The notes under the pieces: generated by a model
The model's database searches: none
Told to the model about the DNA's origin: nothing
Seen by the model: only the letters and a program-made list of their open reading frames with translations
Shown: in pieces, positions 28,251 to 38,263 of the stretch
Position numbering within the stretch: position 1 is the first letter of the stretch
Layout: every line of letters starts with the position of its first letter
Origin: Bdellovibrionales bacterium
GTDB lineage: Bacteria > Bdellovibrionota > Bdellovibrionia > Bdellovibrionales > JAKFYE01
Direction of reading: 5' to 3'
Length of the DNA stretch: 64,000 nucleotides
NCBI GenBank assembly: GCA_021731045.1
Contig: JAKFYE010000025.1
Location: 40,048-104,047, forward strand
Made by a program: the position numbers and the translations under genes

Positions 28251-29020
28251 TGCGAATCCGACGTGTGCTGCAAATTTTATTTTTTCTTCTGACTTCTGTC
28301 ATTGAAGTTCACGTTCGGGCTGATGACTTAATAAATTTTCCGCAAGTGACAAAGCCAATTGAAATTCCAGATAATTGTCTTCTTGAAAATGCGGTTTGTA
28401 CCATAAAGACTGTGCCTCGTCATAAGTACGAACTCGATTTGGAGCAAACTAAACTCGTACTTTCTTCAGATACTGTATTCACGCGCCTTTCGGCAACGTC
28501 TGGAGCTGTAGTTCAAGGAATTATATTTGTAAAAACAAAGGAAAAATTTGTCTTAGAAACACCTTACGGAAAACTACAGTCTCATGATGGCGAATTTTTA
28601 GTTTATCATCAGGCGAAGAATGTTTTAGTTAGAGTGTTAAATGGTGAGGTTGTGATGCAACCTAGAGGTCACGATCAATTTGTGACGGTCTCAGCAGGCT
28701 TAGAAAATTGGATCAGCCGTGTTGATGTTTCAGGGCGAGCCACTGTGGGCATTGTTATGGCAGTTAATCCCAAAGCTGTAATTAAAGATCTATCACCTAT
28801 TTTTCCAGGTACCCGATCTGAGTTTTTAACATTTATGAAAGTCTTGCGTGAGACATGGAGCTCTTCAATTAAGGAGTCTGCTGTCGTATACGAATCCCTC
28901 GTAAAAAGAAATATAGCGTCTGAAGAAGACAGACAAAAACAAAAAAAATTAGCTCAAAAAAGATGGCAGCAAGAGCGTGATTCTTTGCGTGCCATCCTCT
29001 TAAAACGTACCTTCGAATAG
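28250..29020 (+). CDS. Exported FecR-like domain protein
   Basis: This 256-residue protein has a signal peptide (cleavage near HVRA-DD) and a FecR-type beta domain at about 60-155. The family rhythm is visible: FVLETPYGKLQSHDGEFLVY, VLVRVLNGEVVM and VTVSAG. FecR domains occur in iron-signal transducers and in many envelope proteins. With no sigma factor or receptor nearby, a structural or wall-associated role is more likely. The C-terminus is basic and helical (KKLAQKRWQQERDSLRAIL). It is translationally coupled to the TPR gene. Confidence 0.72.
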   Translation: MRIRRVLQILFFLLTSVIEVHVRADDLINFPQVTKPIEIPDNCLLENAVCTIKTVPRHKYELDLEQTKLVLSSDTVFTRLSATSGAVVQGIIFVKTKEKFVLETPYGKLQSHDGEFLVYHQAKNVLVRVLNGEVVMQPRGHDQFVTVSAGLENWISRVDVSGRATVGIVMAVNPKAVIKDLSPIFPGTRSEFLTFMKVLRETWSSSIKESAVVYESLVKRNIASEEDRQKQKKLAQKRWQQERDSLRAILLKRTFE

Positions 29021-29192
29021 TCTACATAAAGACCTTTTTTTGCTAACCGGCCTAAAAATGTCATCTATTTCTTAACCTAAAGCAAATAAACGTAGTTAAG
29101 GCGAAAATGGCCTGGAATAAATCCTGCTAAATAGTGAGGGCACGAAATCTCCCTGTACGTTAAAGGATTTCATAGCTTTAGAACGGTAGAGA

Positions 29193-30647
29193 ATGAAAAC
29201 GAATAAGTTTACAAATAGTACATATTTGGCAGCTTTAAAACTTCCCAGTTTTTTTGGGATTTTATTAGGGTGTATCGTTCTTTTAAATACTCAGACTGCT
29301 TTGGCTCAGTTTGTTCTCTCTAAAGACGATCAAGATTTAATATACAATACACAGCAGATTGAATTTTCTCGCGGGGAAGCGGGAAAGCAAAATATCTTGA
29401 GCAAAGCAACCGTATCAGATGCTATGGAGTTAATGTTTTTTACTACGCAAGGTCTTAAAGACTTAGGGTTATCCATTAAGGAGTTTGATAAGGTTATAGC
29501 AGAAGCAGTACTTGTTCGAGACTCCTTAACAGGTACAGATGAAGTCGATGAAATGCTTCGTCAAAAGGTGGTATCGACGCTTCGTGATCTTATTGAAGCA
29601 AGACGATATGCACTTCTTAAAGGCGAAGCCTGGGTCGGCTTATTAGTCATGGTCGATTCCGCTATGTGGATTCCGCAGTTTGGTTTAAAAGCGGTGTTCT
29701 CTGTTTTAGGTAAGTTTTCTGAATACGTAGGTGCTAATAAGGTTGGTGCTTACATTGCAGAGCTAGGATATAAAGCTGTATTAAAAATTTCAAACGCAAA
29801 AAAAGCCATTCGTATTCCTTTTACTAAATTAGGAGCGAATATCGGGCTTTACGGTACTCAAAAATGGTTATTACTTAAGAAGAGTTTAGTTGAGGAATAT
29901 TTAATTCCTATTCGTGCATTTCAAATTATTGAGAACGGGATGAAGCATGGAAAACTTAAAGGAATAGCTAAGCCGATAACTTGGATTTCTTCTAAATGTG
30001 GTGGTCTAAGTCCCGAAACTCAGCGGCTTTGGTTGCTCAGTGTCGTCTATAGTTTTCCCATTAACTTTACAACCCAAATTATAAATAGACAGTCAAATTT
30101 TCTTCAACAGTTTGATCAAGTTATGAATGACACGTCAATAAGTCTTATTAGTCACTTAACTTTGGGTCGCTGCACTTCTGGGTTAGATAAAGTTTCTAAC
30201 AATACTTTTGTGGAAAAATGGAAGCAAAGACAAATGTCGAACATCGCCTCAATTGCTTTAGATTCGGGTGTGACGTATGCAAAAATGGCAAATGATGCAA
30301 AAGGATTTACGGCTGAAGACTATGAAGTTTTAAAGCGTAGAATGACTGTAAATACGGCGTATACGCTTACTCGTGGAACTTTTGTTGATATATTCAATGG
30401 TACGAACGTTGGTGAAATGAATAAGACTTATCAAGACTTAATGAAAGCAGGCAAAACTAATGAGGCGATGAATGTGGCGGCATCCGAGTTTCTCGTTAGA
30501 TATACCAACTCATTGTTAGCGGGCAGTGTGTACATGTCGGCAAGAGAAGATTATATTCAGGGCGCAAAAACACAACAAAGACTAGCTGCCGAGCGTGATC
30601 TGAAGGAATTTCACGCTCTTATACAATCTGTACAGCAGAAAAAATAA
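29193..30647 (+). CDS. Exported protein of unknown function
   Basis: A 484-residue protein with a long basic N-terminus, hydrophobic core and probable cleavage after TALA-QF. The mature part is mostly helical, with moderately hydrophobic stretches near 150-180 (VGLLVMVDSAMWIPQFGLKA) that could be amphipathic. Two cysteines (SSKCGG and GRCTSG) lie in the middle. No family is recognised. GGTAGAGA precedes the ATG. It is 172 bases upstream of the second barrel/lipoprotein module and on the same strand, so it may belong to it; module A has no such neighbour. Confidence 0.7.
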   Translation: MKTNKFTNSTYLAALKLPSFFGILLGCIVLLNTQTALAQFVLSKDDQDLIYNTQQIEFSRGEAGKQNILSKATVSDAMELMFFTTQGLKDLGLSIKEFDKVIAEAVLVRDSLTGTDEVDEMLRQKVVSTLRDLIEARRYALLKGEAWVGLLVMVDSAMWIPQFGLKAVFSVLGKFSEYVGANKVGAYIAELGYKAVLKISNAKKAIRIPFTKLGANIGLYGTQKWLLLKKSLVEEYLIPIRAFQIIENGMKHGKLKGIAKPITWISSKCGGLSPETQRLWLLSVVYSFPINFTTQIINRQSNFLQQFDQVMNDTSISLISHLTLGRCTSGLDKVSNNTFVEKWKQRQMSNIASIALDSGVTYAKMANDAKGFTAEDYEVLKRRMTVNTAYTLTRGTFVDIFNGTNVGEMNKTYQDLMKAGKTNEAMNVAASEFLVRYTNSLLAGSVYMSAREDYIQGAKTQQRLAAERDLKEFHALIQSVQQKK

Positions 30648-30819
30648 AAATTAAAACCGTCAAAAGTACTGTCCAATTTTAAATCATCCATAACATTTTT
30701 CGTCTTTAAAGGTTTTGTCGTTATGACAGTTCAAACACATAGAGCCTTGGAACGACTGTAGTTCATTTTCTCTGGCATGTTCTATGCTGTATAAGACACA
30801 TAAGGACTGAAAAAACTTT

Positions 30820-32061
30820 GTGCAAAACTTAAAGTGGATTCCTATTTTTATCTTATTGGCAATGAAGTCGTATGCGGCTTCTAATAGCGCTGTATTGCCT
30901 AAAGGTATTTGGCACCCGAGCATTCGTTACGGAATTGTCTCTGAGGTTAGCAATCAGTTTGATAACACCGGATCACTCCAATCCATTGGACGACTCAATC
31001 AAGCTTTTGATGGTCAAAGTCTAGAAAAGCAGGTCGCGTCTTTTTCAAATCTTACTAAGCTTTTAAAAGAAACATATCCAAACTCAAGATATGCAGAACA
31101 ACTCTACGTAGGAGCTCTGGAATTTGAAGCACAAGCTGCGGTTCAATATACCGCACCGGTTCTTGCTTATGGTGCATCAAAACGTTTGACGTTGGCAGCT
31201 GGTGTACCAATCGTGAGTCTTAAAGGCTCTGTTTCTGCAAGACAAACAGGTGTCAATAATACACGTGCTATTCGTAATCAAATTTCGTCGGACAGTATTC
31301 ATGAGATCAGTCCTGAATTAAATGACGGATTAACGTCTTTAGAAAATGCAAATCTTGTTAGCGAGTATGAACGTATTCTTGTTGAGAGAGGATATATCGT
31401 TCCGCGCAGTGTGAACAGAACTGTAGTCGGGGATGTTCAACTTGCTGGCGTTTATCAATATTGGGAAAACGCACGTTGGACTTTTTCAGAACAAACAATT
31501 TTAAATTTACCAACCGGCCCCGAAGATAACCCAGATGATTTCTTGGATATTCCTATCTTTCATCAAACTTATTTGAAATTTGATTTTAAACAAGATTACA
31601 GATTAACCTCCGTTTGGAGTGTTGGTACTATCGTAGGCTATACGTGGAAGTTGCCCGATACGGCGCTTAAACGCGTACCTAAAGATGAAGATGACGTATT
31701 GCCCGAAGCTGATCGTAAAGAACGTGTAAGTAGAAATTTAGGTGACATTATTTCTGTCGGTGGCACTACAAACTATTGGATATTTAAACCTATTAATTTA
31801 GCTGCTGGGTATGACTACTCCTATAAAACTGCAGATACATATTCGGGCTCGAGAGGATATAATTACAGCTTGCTCAGTCGTAACTCGGAATCCGATTGGC
31901 ACCGCGTATTTGGAACACTGACATACTCAACCGTTGATCTTTATTTTACACATCAAGCGGCAATTCCTTTTATCGTGTCATATACGTATTCGGATATTAT
32001 TCAGGGAACTAATATAGATCGCCAATTGAATCATGAGTTAAGTTTAAAAATGTTTTTTTAG
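30820..32061 (+). CDS. Predicted outer-membrane beta-barrel protein (module B)
   Basis: The 413-residue paralogue of the module A protein at 23784-25040. The signal peptide MQNLKWIPIFILLAMKSYA is followed by the shared SAVLPKGI block, conserved blocks along the whole length, and a C-terminal aromatic strand (LNHELSLKMFF). It starts at GTG 30820, the first in-frame start after a TGA; AAGGA is 13 bases upstream, rather far. Amphipathic strands and a final Phe support an outer-membrane barrel. The lipoprotein gene follows nine bases later. Confidence 0.8.
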   Translation: MQNLKWIPIFILLAMKSYAASNSAVLPKGIWHPSIRYGIVSEVSNQFDNTGSLQSIGRLNQAFDGQSLEKQVASFSNLTKLLKETYPNSRYAEQLYVGALEFEAQAAVQYTAPVLAYGASKRLTLAAGVPIVSLKGSVSARQTGVNNTRAIRNQISSDSIHEISPELNDGLTSLENANLVSEYERILVERGYIVPRSVNRTVVGDVQLAGVYQYWENARWTFSEQTILNLPTGPEDNPDDFLDIPIFHQTYLKFDFKQDYRLTSVWSVGTIVGYTWKLPDTALKRVPKDEDDVLPEADRKERVSRNLGDIISVGGTTNYWIFKPINLAAGYDYSYKTADTYSGSRGYNYSLLSRNSESDWHRVFGTLTYSTVDLYFTHQAAIPFIVSYTYSDIIQGTNIDRQLNHELSLKMFF

Positions 32062-32070
32062 GAAGCGAAT

Positions 32071-34902
32071 ATGCATCGTTTGATTAAAAAGTTAGTAATT
32101 CCTTTGATGATTTTTAACCTTTCGTGCGCGAAAAACGTCGAAACGAAAAAATTTGAAGAGGGACCAATTGATTTTAAGCCTACAACCAACGATGTTCAAT
32201 TAGACCGTGAGAAAATTGCATCTAAAACCGCAAGCGACATTTTTTTGAGACCTGCAGGCAGTTATTATCTTCAATCTAGCGATGAAATCCTGGAGTTTGC
32301 GGAAACTCTTTTAGATTTAGCCACTTTCGAAAAGAATGAAACTAAACGAAATGCCTTTTTTAGCTTTTCAGAAAAGACGCGAACTGCTTATTATGCGAAT
32401 TCCAATAACTATTCAAAATTTAATGAAGGCAATACTCCATATTTAGAATTAGCTCTTGGGCTTTCGTATGATAGCGCGCCAGATGCCAATCTCAAAAATA
32501 TGATTTTTGAAGGTATGGATCAAGAGGCCAGCAAACTTGCAAAGTCGCTCAGTACTTTGAAGTTAGATCTTGTACCACAAAAAACACTTCCTAATGTGGC
32601 TCTAACAATACAAGCCTTTGAAAAATTCCTATTGGAAATTCCTCAAGTTTTGAAGCAAGGCGAGGTGGAGGCCGAAGTCGTAGCGAAAATTGAATCGACA
32701 TTAAAAGAGCAGTACGTGCCTTTGTTGGTTAAAGTAGAAAAACAATTAAGTACATTAGAAATAAAAAAGCCTGTTGCAACAAATATAGAAATTGTTGAAA
32801 ACGCTGTAAAAGGATTTTCCCTGTTACCGCCAAGTTTTACTCAGCCAATTTTAGCAAAAATCCTTCCGATAAAAAACTTGGGCACTAAAATTTCTACTAC
32901 CAAAAGTGCTGATGACTTATTTGATGTCTTTTTTGACCTTTGGAATAATCCTTTGGTTAACCGTGAAGACTTTAAGAAATCAAACGAAGCTTTATATGAA
33001 TTTTTTAATTCAATGAGTGTTGAGCAGGTCTCGTGGCTTCAGGATTACAATTTATCATTAATTAAAAAAAATAAAACGCTCGAAGACGCTTCTTGGTGGT
33101 CTAAGGCTCTTAGTTACGGAGACACTGTTTTGCCGAGTGGCGATAAACTCATGCGTATGTTTTCTAAGCGAACTGTAGACCCGTATGTTCTCACGTCTAA
33201 AATGTGGTACGCAAAAAGAATGATTCGTAAAATGGGTGTAGAAAAAATCGTAAATGATCTCCAAGGGAGTTTAAATCAAGCTCTTCTTATAGAATTGGAT
33301 GGAACTTTGCGTGGTAGTTCGCAAGTTTTGGTTTCAACGATAAGCGAAGAAATACTTAGATCTGTAGGCGACGCCTTTCTAGACGTCAAAAATAACTTAC
33401 AAAATATTTTGAGAACCGAAGGGGCTTCGGCCTTGAAGAAAATGATGTTCGTTGAAAAACCACAGTTCGTAGCAATTGAAGATGCACGTGTAGCGCTTAT
33501 GCTCAACAAAAAGCGTAATCTAGTCACAGAAATAAATCGTAATAAAGGCAAGATCAATGTGCCCGCAGATGTCACGTTATCGGGATCCAAAACTTTAGGT
33601 CTCGCTTTAAGTTTACAAGCGAAGCGACTTAAGAAAATAGATGCTGACGGTTTAATTCCTAAGAATTCAGTTCGATATTACGAAGAGGTTTTTACGCCAG
33701 TAAATAAAATGATGGCCATCGTTGGCTATAAGTATATGGAGAGCACAAAGCCGCGCTTTCCGGGGTTATTTCGTCAAATCAATGGCAGGGCAGGTTCACA
33801 TGAAATGGACATTTTTAAATATGATCTCGAAACAGATTATTTTAGTATTCCCGAAAGAATTTTGATTCATCATGATTTCACCGTGGACGTTGAAGGCACC
33901 CGTAATTTAGGCCAGATGGCGAGCGTTGAAGGCAATGCGGAAGTTGCAAGAGGCGCAGCTAATATGATGTTTTATTTTAGGGATTGGATTGAAAATGGCT
34001 ATGATGAAGCTATGGGTAAAGAGCAATATCAAGAGACCAAAGTTTTTCCAAAACCTGATTTTTTTGCGCTGAGTTTGGGTTTAGGCAGTGTGCCTTTGCG
34101 CAATCTAACTCGTGAAGGATTAATTGGCTACACCTTAGCGGGCAAAAAAAGAGAGTCTACGAGTTTTAACACGCCTCAAGACAATACAACTGAAAGTTGC
34201 CCGCCGCCAGAGTCGGGTGATCCTGTGACGGTTGCCGCTTTGACAAGCGTGAGTCCTGGAGGACAAGGTGATTTTGTTAAAACGGCGGATGTTGCACGAT
34301 TTATTCTTGCCGCCGACACATTCATTGATTCAGTTGAAGGCGTAACAAATTCATCTGCGGGACCTTTGCAATTAACAGAGAATGGGATTCGTACAAATAT
34401 TAAAGCGATTCGATGTGGTCGCGAAAGCTTGAAGGGACTTATGATGGGACTTGGAAACTTCTTGGTTTCTAAGATGCAGTTGCCTGATGGCGGATTTGTT
34501 CATGAGTATTCTTTAGAACAACGTAAGGCAGTTCCCGATATAACCATGAAAATTGTAGCGACAGGTGGAAGCACAGTTAATAGGTACTTAGAAGATCAAA
34601 TTCTAGCGATTCAAGCCCTTCGAAAAGTTTACGATCGATGGAAAGGTCAAGCATACGCAAATTTAGCCGTAGATGCTTATCACTTTATGAATAAAAATTT
34701 ATTTGATGTAAACTTAGGTTTTTATAAATCCACTGAGAAAACGGTAATCGATTCGAAAATAGACCTTAGACTAATGTCTATGACCCTTGAGTCACTTAAA
34801 ATGTTAGAGCCTATCGTACCTAAGGATGATCGAGACCAACTTCAGTTTTTGGAAGAGACATGGTCGCAGAAGCTCCAGGACTTCATATCTTTAGTGCAGT
34901 GA
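32071..34902 (+). CDS. Large lipoprotein of unknown function (module B)
   Basis: A 943-residue predicted lipoprotein with lipobox FNLSC (Cys20) followed by Ala-Lys, as in module A. Residues 40-480 are helical and uncharacterised. The C-terminal third (about 700-943), with SKMQLPDGGFVHEYSL, AIQALRKVYDRWKGQAYANLAVDAYHFM and DVNLGFYKSTEKTV, has the helical-pair rhythm of alpha/alpha-barrel (six-hairpin) proteins. The resemblance is structural guesswork and no catalytic residues are identified. GGAAG precedes the ATG. Its linkage to the barrel suggests an outer-membrane complex. Confidence 0.8.
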   Translation: MHRLIKKLVIPLMIFNLSCAKNVETKKFEEGPIDFKPTTNDVQLDREKIASKTASDIFLRPAGSYYLQSSDEILEFAETLLDLATFEKNETKRNAFFSFSEKTRTAYYANSNNYSKFNEGNTPYLELALGLSYDSAPDANLKNMIFEGMDQEASKLAKSLSTLKLDLVPQKTLPNVALTIQAFEKFLLEIPQVLKQGEVEAEVVAKIESTLKEQYVPLLVKVEKQLSTLEIKKPVATNIEIVENAVKGFSLLPPSFTQPILAKILPIKNLGTKISTTKSADDLFDVFFDLWNNPLVNREDFKKSNEALYEFFNSMSVEQVSWLQDYNLSLIKKNKTLEDASWWSKALSYGDTVLPSGDKLMRMFSKRTVDPYVLTSKMWYAKRMIRKMGVEKIVNDLQGSLNQALLIELDGTLRGSSQVLVSTISEEILRSVGDAFLDVKNNLQNILRTEGASALKKMMFVEKPQFVAIEDARVALMLNKKRNLVTEINRNKGKINVPADVTLSGSKTLGLALSLQAKRLKKIDADGLIPKNSVRYYEEVFTPVNKMMAIVGYKYMESTKPRFPGLFRQINGRAGSHEMDIFKYDLETDYFSIPERILIHHDFTVDVEGTRNLGQMASVEGNAEVARGAANMMFYFRDWIENGYDEAMGKEQYQETKVFPKPDFFALSLGLGSVPLRNLTREGLIGYTLAGKKRESTSFNTPQDNTTESCPPPESGDPVTVAALTSVSPGGQGDFVKTADVARFILAADTFIDSVEGVTNSSAGPLQLTENGIRTNIKAIRCGRESLKGLMMGLGNFLVSKMQLPDGGFVHEYSLEQRKAVPDITMKIVATGGSTVNRYLEDQILAIQALRKVYDRWKGQAYANLAVDAYHFMNKNLFDVNLGFYKSTEKTVIDSKIDLRLMSMTLESLKMLEPIVPKDDRDQLQFLEETWSQKLQDFISLVQ

Positions 34903-35090
34903 ACTAAAGTCTTGGGTTATCTTTGGGTGGTCCTGATTCAAGAAATGTAGACTATCTTGCTTCACTATAAACCGTAGTTTGAATTACACTAAAGATCACG
35001 AGATCACTGAGGATTTCTGCGCCCGAAGGTCAAGCAAAGGGAGTAGAATTTTTAGACAATTGAATTGGGACTCTAGGAAGGAGATCCAGT

Positions 35091-36743
35091 ATGGTCAGTA
35101 GCGTTGATGGCAATAAACAAAATGAAGTCGATTCACGTAATAGAACCGAATCTACGCGACGTGAAGCTGAGCTTAACAAAAAACATGCGGCCGAAGTTGA
35201 GCGCATGCAGCAACAAAATTATGAAAAATTAAAAGAGCTACAAAGTACGTATCAAAAACAAATGGATGATCAGCGCGAAGCTTCGCGTGAAGCGATAACA
35301 TCTCGGGACATAAAATATCAGCAAGAGATGGAAGATTTACGAAGAATGAATCGTGAAAAGATCATGGGGCTAACAGGGAATTACGAAGACCGTTTGCAGC
35401 GCACACGTGAAAATAGCAAAATGACAATCGAATCAGAAAAGAAAACTAACGACATTCAAAAAACAGTGATGTCTGAAAATTTAATGGCAGAGCTTAAAAA
35501 GAAAGACAAAGAATTCGGTGAGGCCATTGAAAAAACTTACAAAGGGCAAAAGGATGGAATGCTGCGTGAGCGCGAAACACTAAGTGAGAAGCACAATAAA
35601 GAGCTCTCATCGCAGAGCCAAGAACGTAATGATACCGTGGAACGTTTGCATGGAGAATTGCGGAACCTTAAGCGCTCAAAAAATAGCCAAGAAAAAGAAC
35701 TAAAAGATAAGATTTATGATCAATCAAAAAGAATGGAAGATAATTTTGAGTCGACAGTTTCTTCTGAGCGTCGTACGGCGAACGAACAACAAAAGCTTCA
35801 ACGAAATGCATTTAATAACTCGCTAGATTCGGTCCAAAAAAAATATGGTGAAGCACTTTATGAAGAGAAGCTTAGAACAGATAAAAATTTAGATAACTTA
35901 CGAGAAACTGTTAACGATCGACAGCAAGGTGAATTCGGAGTTTTGGCGCGCCGGTTACGTGAGTCCAAAGAAGGGGCCGTATTAAAAGCTGCCGAAACAA
36001 AAAGGCTTTCGGATCTTGAACGCAAAGATTTAATGGCGGGATTAAAAAATAATTTAGAATCGTCTGAGGAGTCTCGACAAGCGGCCATTAAACAATCCAA
36101 TTTACAGAATGCTCAAAACATTAAGGATATTATAAAAAAGAATACCGATATCAATCAATCGCGCTTTGCGTATGATCGTGATCAAATTAACACAATGCGA
36201 ATGCAACATGAGGATGAAGTTTTACAAAAAACGACATTCTTAGAGGCCGAAAACGAACGTCTAAGATCGGCGTCAGAACTGCGAGATAAACAAAGAGCCG
36301 ATATGTTTGAGCGCGACCGAAAATCTCTTGAGGACTATTACAACAAAAGCTTGATGGGATTAAAAAAAGCTCACGAAGAAAGTCTTAGTGACCAGAGAAT
36401 GGTTGCCATGAAAGAAAAGTCCCAAGCGACCGAAAAGCTTTCGATTCAAATGAGATCAAACGAAGCTAAATTTGCAGATAAAATGGCAATTGTGTTAAGC
36501 AAAAACGAAAAAGACATTCAAGATTTAAAAAACCAGCATACTAAGGATATGGACGTTTTGCGACGTAACTACGAAACAAGAATTGCAAATGAGACAAAAC
36601 TGTCAACGCAAAATTTAGAAAGTCAAAAACTTAAATATGAAATGCAGCTTTCGACTCAGAAAGAGGCTTATGAAGAGCGACTACGACAAATGCAGCGAAA
36701 TATGGATCAAGAAAGAATCAACATGTCGAAGGCAAAAACTTAA
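35091..36743 (+). CDS. Long cytoplasmic coiled-coil protein
   Basis: The 550 residues are almost entirely charged heptads rich in Lys, Arg, Glu, Asn and Gln (for instance KHAAEVERMQQQNYEKLKEL), with no signal peptide, membrane helix, Cys or Trp. This predicts a single rod or filament-forming coiled coil, perhaps 70-80 nm if continuous. A strong GGAAGGAGATC ribosome site predicts high expression. Similar rods act as cytoskeletal scaffolds in predatory and spiral bacteria, but no specific family is recognised. It precedes pyk by 44 bases; a functional link is not implied. Confidence 0.8.
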   Translation: MVSSVDGNKQNEVDSRNRTESTRREAELNKKHAAEVERMQQQNYEKLKELQSTYQKQMDDQREASREAITSRDIKYQQEMEDLRRMNREKIMGLTGNYEDRLQRTRENSKMTIESEKKTNDIQKTVMSENLMAELKKKDKEFGEAIEKTYKGQKDGMLRERETLSEKHNKELSSQSQERNDTVERLHGELRNLKRSKNSQEKELKDKIYDQSKRMEDNFESTVSSERRTANEQQKLQRNAFNNSLDSVQKKYGEALYEEKLRTDKNLDNLRETVNDRQQGEFGVLARRLRESKEGAVLKAAETKRLSDLERKDLMAGLKNNLESSEESRQAAIKQSNLQNAQNIKDIIKKNTDINQSRFAYDRDQINTMRMQHEDEVLQKTTFLEAENERLRSASELRDKQRADMFERDRKSLEDYYNKSLMGLKKAHEESLSDQRMVAMKEKSQATEKLSIQMRSNEAKFADKMAIVLSKNEKDIQDLKNQHTKDMDVLRRNYETRIANETKLSTQNLESQKLKYEMQLSTQKEAYEERLRQMQRNMDQERINMSKAKT

Positions 36744-36787
36744 ACTCGTAGACGATGTTTTCTTCTTTATGTTAAGAGATATGGATT

Positions 36788-38263
36788 ATGTTAGCTGAAC
36801 GCCGAGTTAAAATTGTCGCCACGATTGGTCCTGCAACTTCTAATAAGGATGCACTCCGAGAGCTTCTCTGGGCTGGCGTTAATGTGTTTAGATTAAATTT
36901 TAGTCATGGCACACATGAAGACCATTTGAAAAACATAAAATTCATTCGCGAACTATCTCAAGAGCTTGAAGCCCCGAGCGCAATATTGCAGGATTTGCAA
37001 GGGCCTAAAATTCGCGTTGGAAAAATGGAAAATGGGAGAATGTTGCTTACCGAAGGCGCGAAAGTAAAAATTTCGACGCGCTTTACTCTCGGTAAAGGTG
37101 ACGAGATTCCAACGGATTTTGTTCCTATGGCCACTGCAGTGAGTAAAGGTGGAAAGATTTTATTAGATGATGGTCTTATTGAGTTACGCGTAGATGACGT
37201 TAAAGATGACGTTGTTGAAGCTACTGTCATTTATGGTGGTGATTTAAAAGATCGTAAAGGTATGAATCTTCCAGGAGCGAACCTTCCCATCGAATGTTTA
37301 ACTGAAAAAGATTTAAAAGACTTAGATTTTGGGCTTTCGCAGAACATAGATTACGTAGCTTTAAGTTTTGTGCGGCAGGCAGGCGATATTCGCCAATTGC
37401 GTGAGATTATCCAAAGTAAGAATCCCAATGTGCGTATTGTTGCTAAGATTGAAATGCTCGAAGCAATACAAAATCTCGAAGATATTATACATCTCAGCGA
37501 CGCCGTCATGGTTGCGCGAGGAGATTTAGCCGTCGAAGTGGGGCAGAGCCAGTTGGCGGGATTGCAAAAGGATATTATAAAAATGTCCAACCGCCTTGGA
37601 AAACCTGTGATTACGGCTACGCAGATGCTTGATAGTATGGTCGATAATCCTCGACCTACGCGTGCAGAAGTGACAGATATTGCCAACGCCGTTTTAGATG
37701 GTTCGGACGCGCTGATGCTTTCAGCCGAAACGGCCAGTGGTAAGTATCCGGCTAAATGTGTGCAAGTCATGGATGATGTTATTCGAGAGGCCGAAAAAAG
37801 CGGAAAATACTATTATGCTATTTCTTTAGAAGATGAATTTTCGAGTGTTGCGGAATCCATTGCGGCGAGCGCATGTTTGTCTGCTAAAAAACTACATGCG
37901 AGTGCGATTGTTTGCTTAACAACCTCTGGAAAAACAGCGAGATTGATATCGGCGTTTAGGCCCAAAGCTCAAATTATAGCGGTGACACATCTTGCCTCGA
38001 CTTTGAACCGATTAGAAATGGTGTGGGGAATTCAAACATTACGCATTGAACCCTATGATTCTTCTGATCAAGCGATGGAGTACATCGAGAAGCTTTTAAT
38101 TGAACTAGGGTTAGTAAAGACGGGTGATAAAGTGATTTTAACTATGGGGTTACCTGTGTTGGAGCGTGGAACAACGAACTCATTAAGAGTTTATCGCATT
38201 CATGGTGAGAATATTTCTAAAAAGAAAGATATTGAATTGCCGCTTCGCTATCGCGGTAAATAA
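36788..38263 (+). CDS. pyk: Pyruvate kinase
   Basis: Pyruvate kinase makes pyruvate and ATP from phosphoenolpyruvate. The 491-residue protein has KIVATIGPATSNKDALREL, FRLNFSHG, the active-site VAKIEM (catalytic Lys and metal Glu), MVARGDLAVEVG and the TATQMLDSM signature. The A, B and C domains are complete. Its stop is directly adjacent to the stop of the convergent cyclic-nucleotide-binding gene, with no bases between. Confidence 0.97.
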   Translation: MLAERRVKIVATIGPATSNKDALRELLWAGVNVFRLNFSHGTHEDHLKNIKFIRELSQELEAPSAILQDLQGPKIRVGKMENGRMLLTEGAKVKISTRFTLGKGDEIPTDFVPMATAVSKGGKILLDDGLIELRVDDVKDDVVEATVIYGGDLKDRKGMNLPGANLPIECLTEKDLKDLDFGLSQNIDYVALSFVRQAGDIRQLREIIQSKNPNVRIVAKIEMLEAIQNLEDIIHLSDAVMVARGDLAVEVGQSQLAGLQKDIIKMSNRLGKPVITATQMLDSMVDNPRPTRAEVTDIANAVLDGSDALMLSAETASGKYPAKCVQVMDDVIREAEKSGKYYYAISLEDEFSSVAESIAASACLSAKKLHASAIVCLTTSGKTARLISAFRPKAQIIAVTHLASTLNRLEMVWGIQTLRIEPYDSSDQAMEYIEKLLIELGLVKTGDKVILTMGLPVLERGTTNSLRVYRIHGENISKKKDIELPLRYRGK

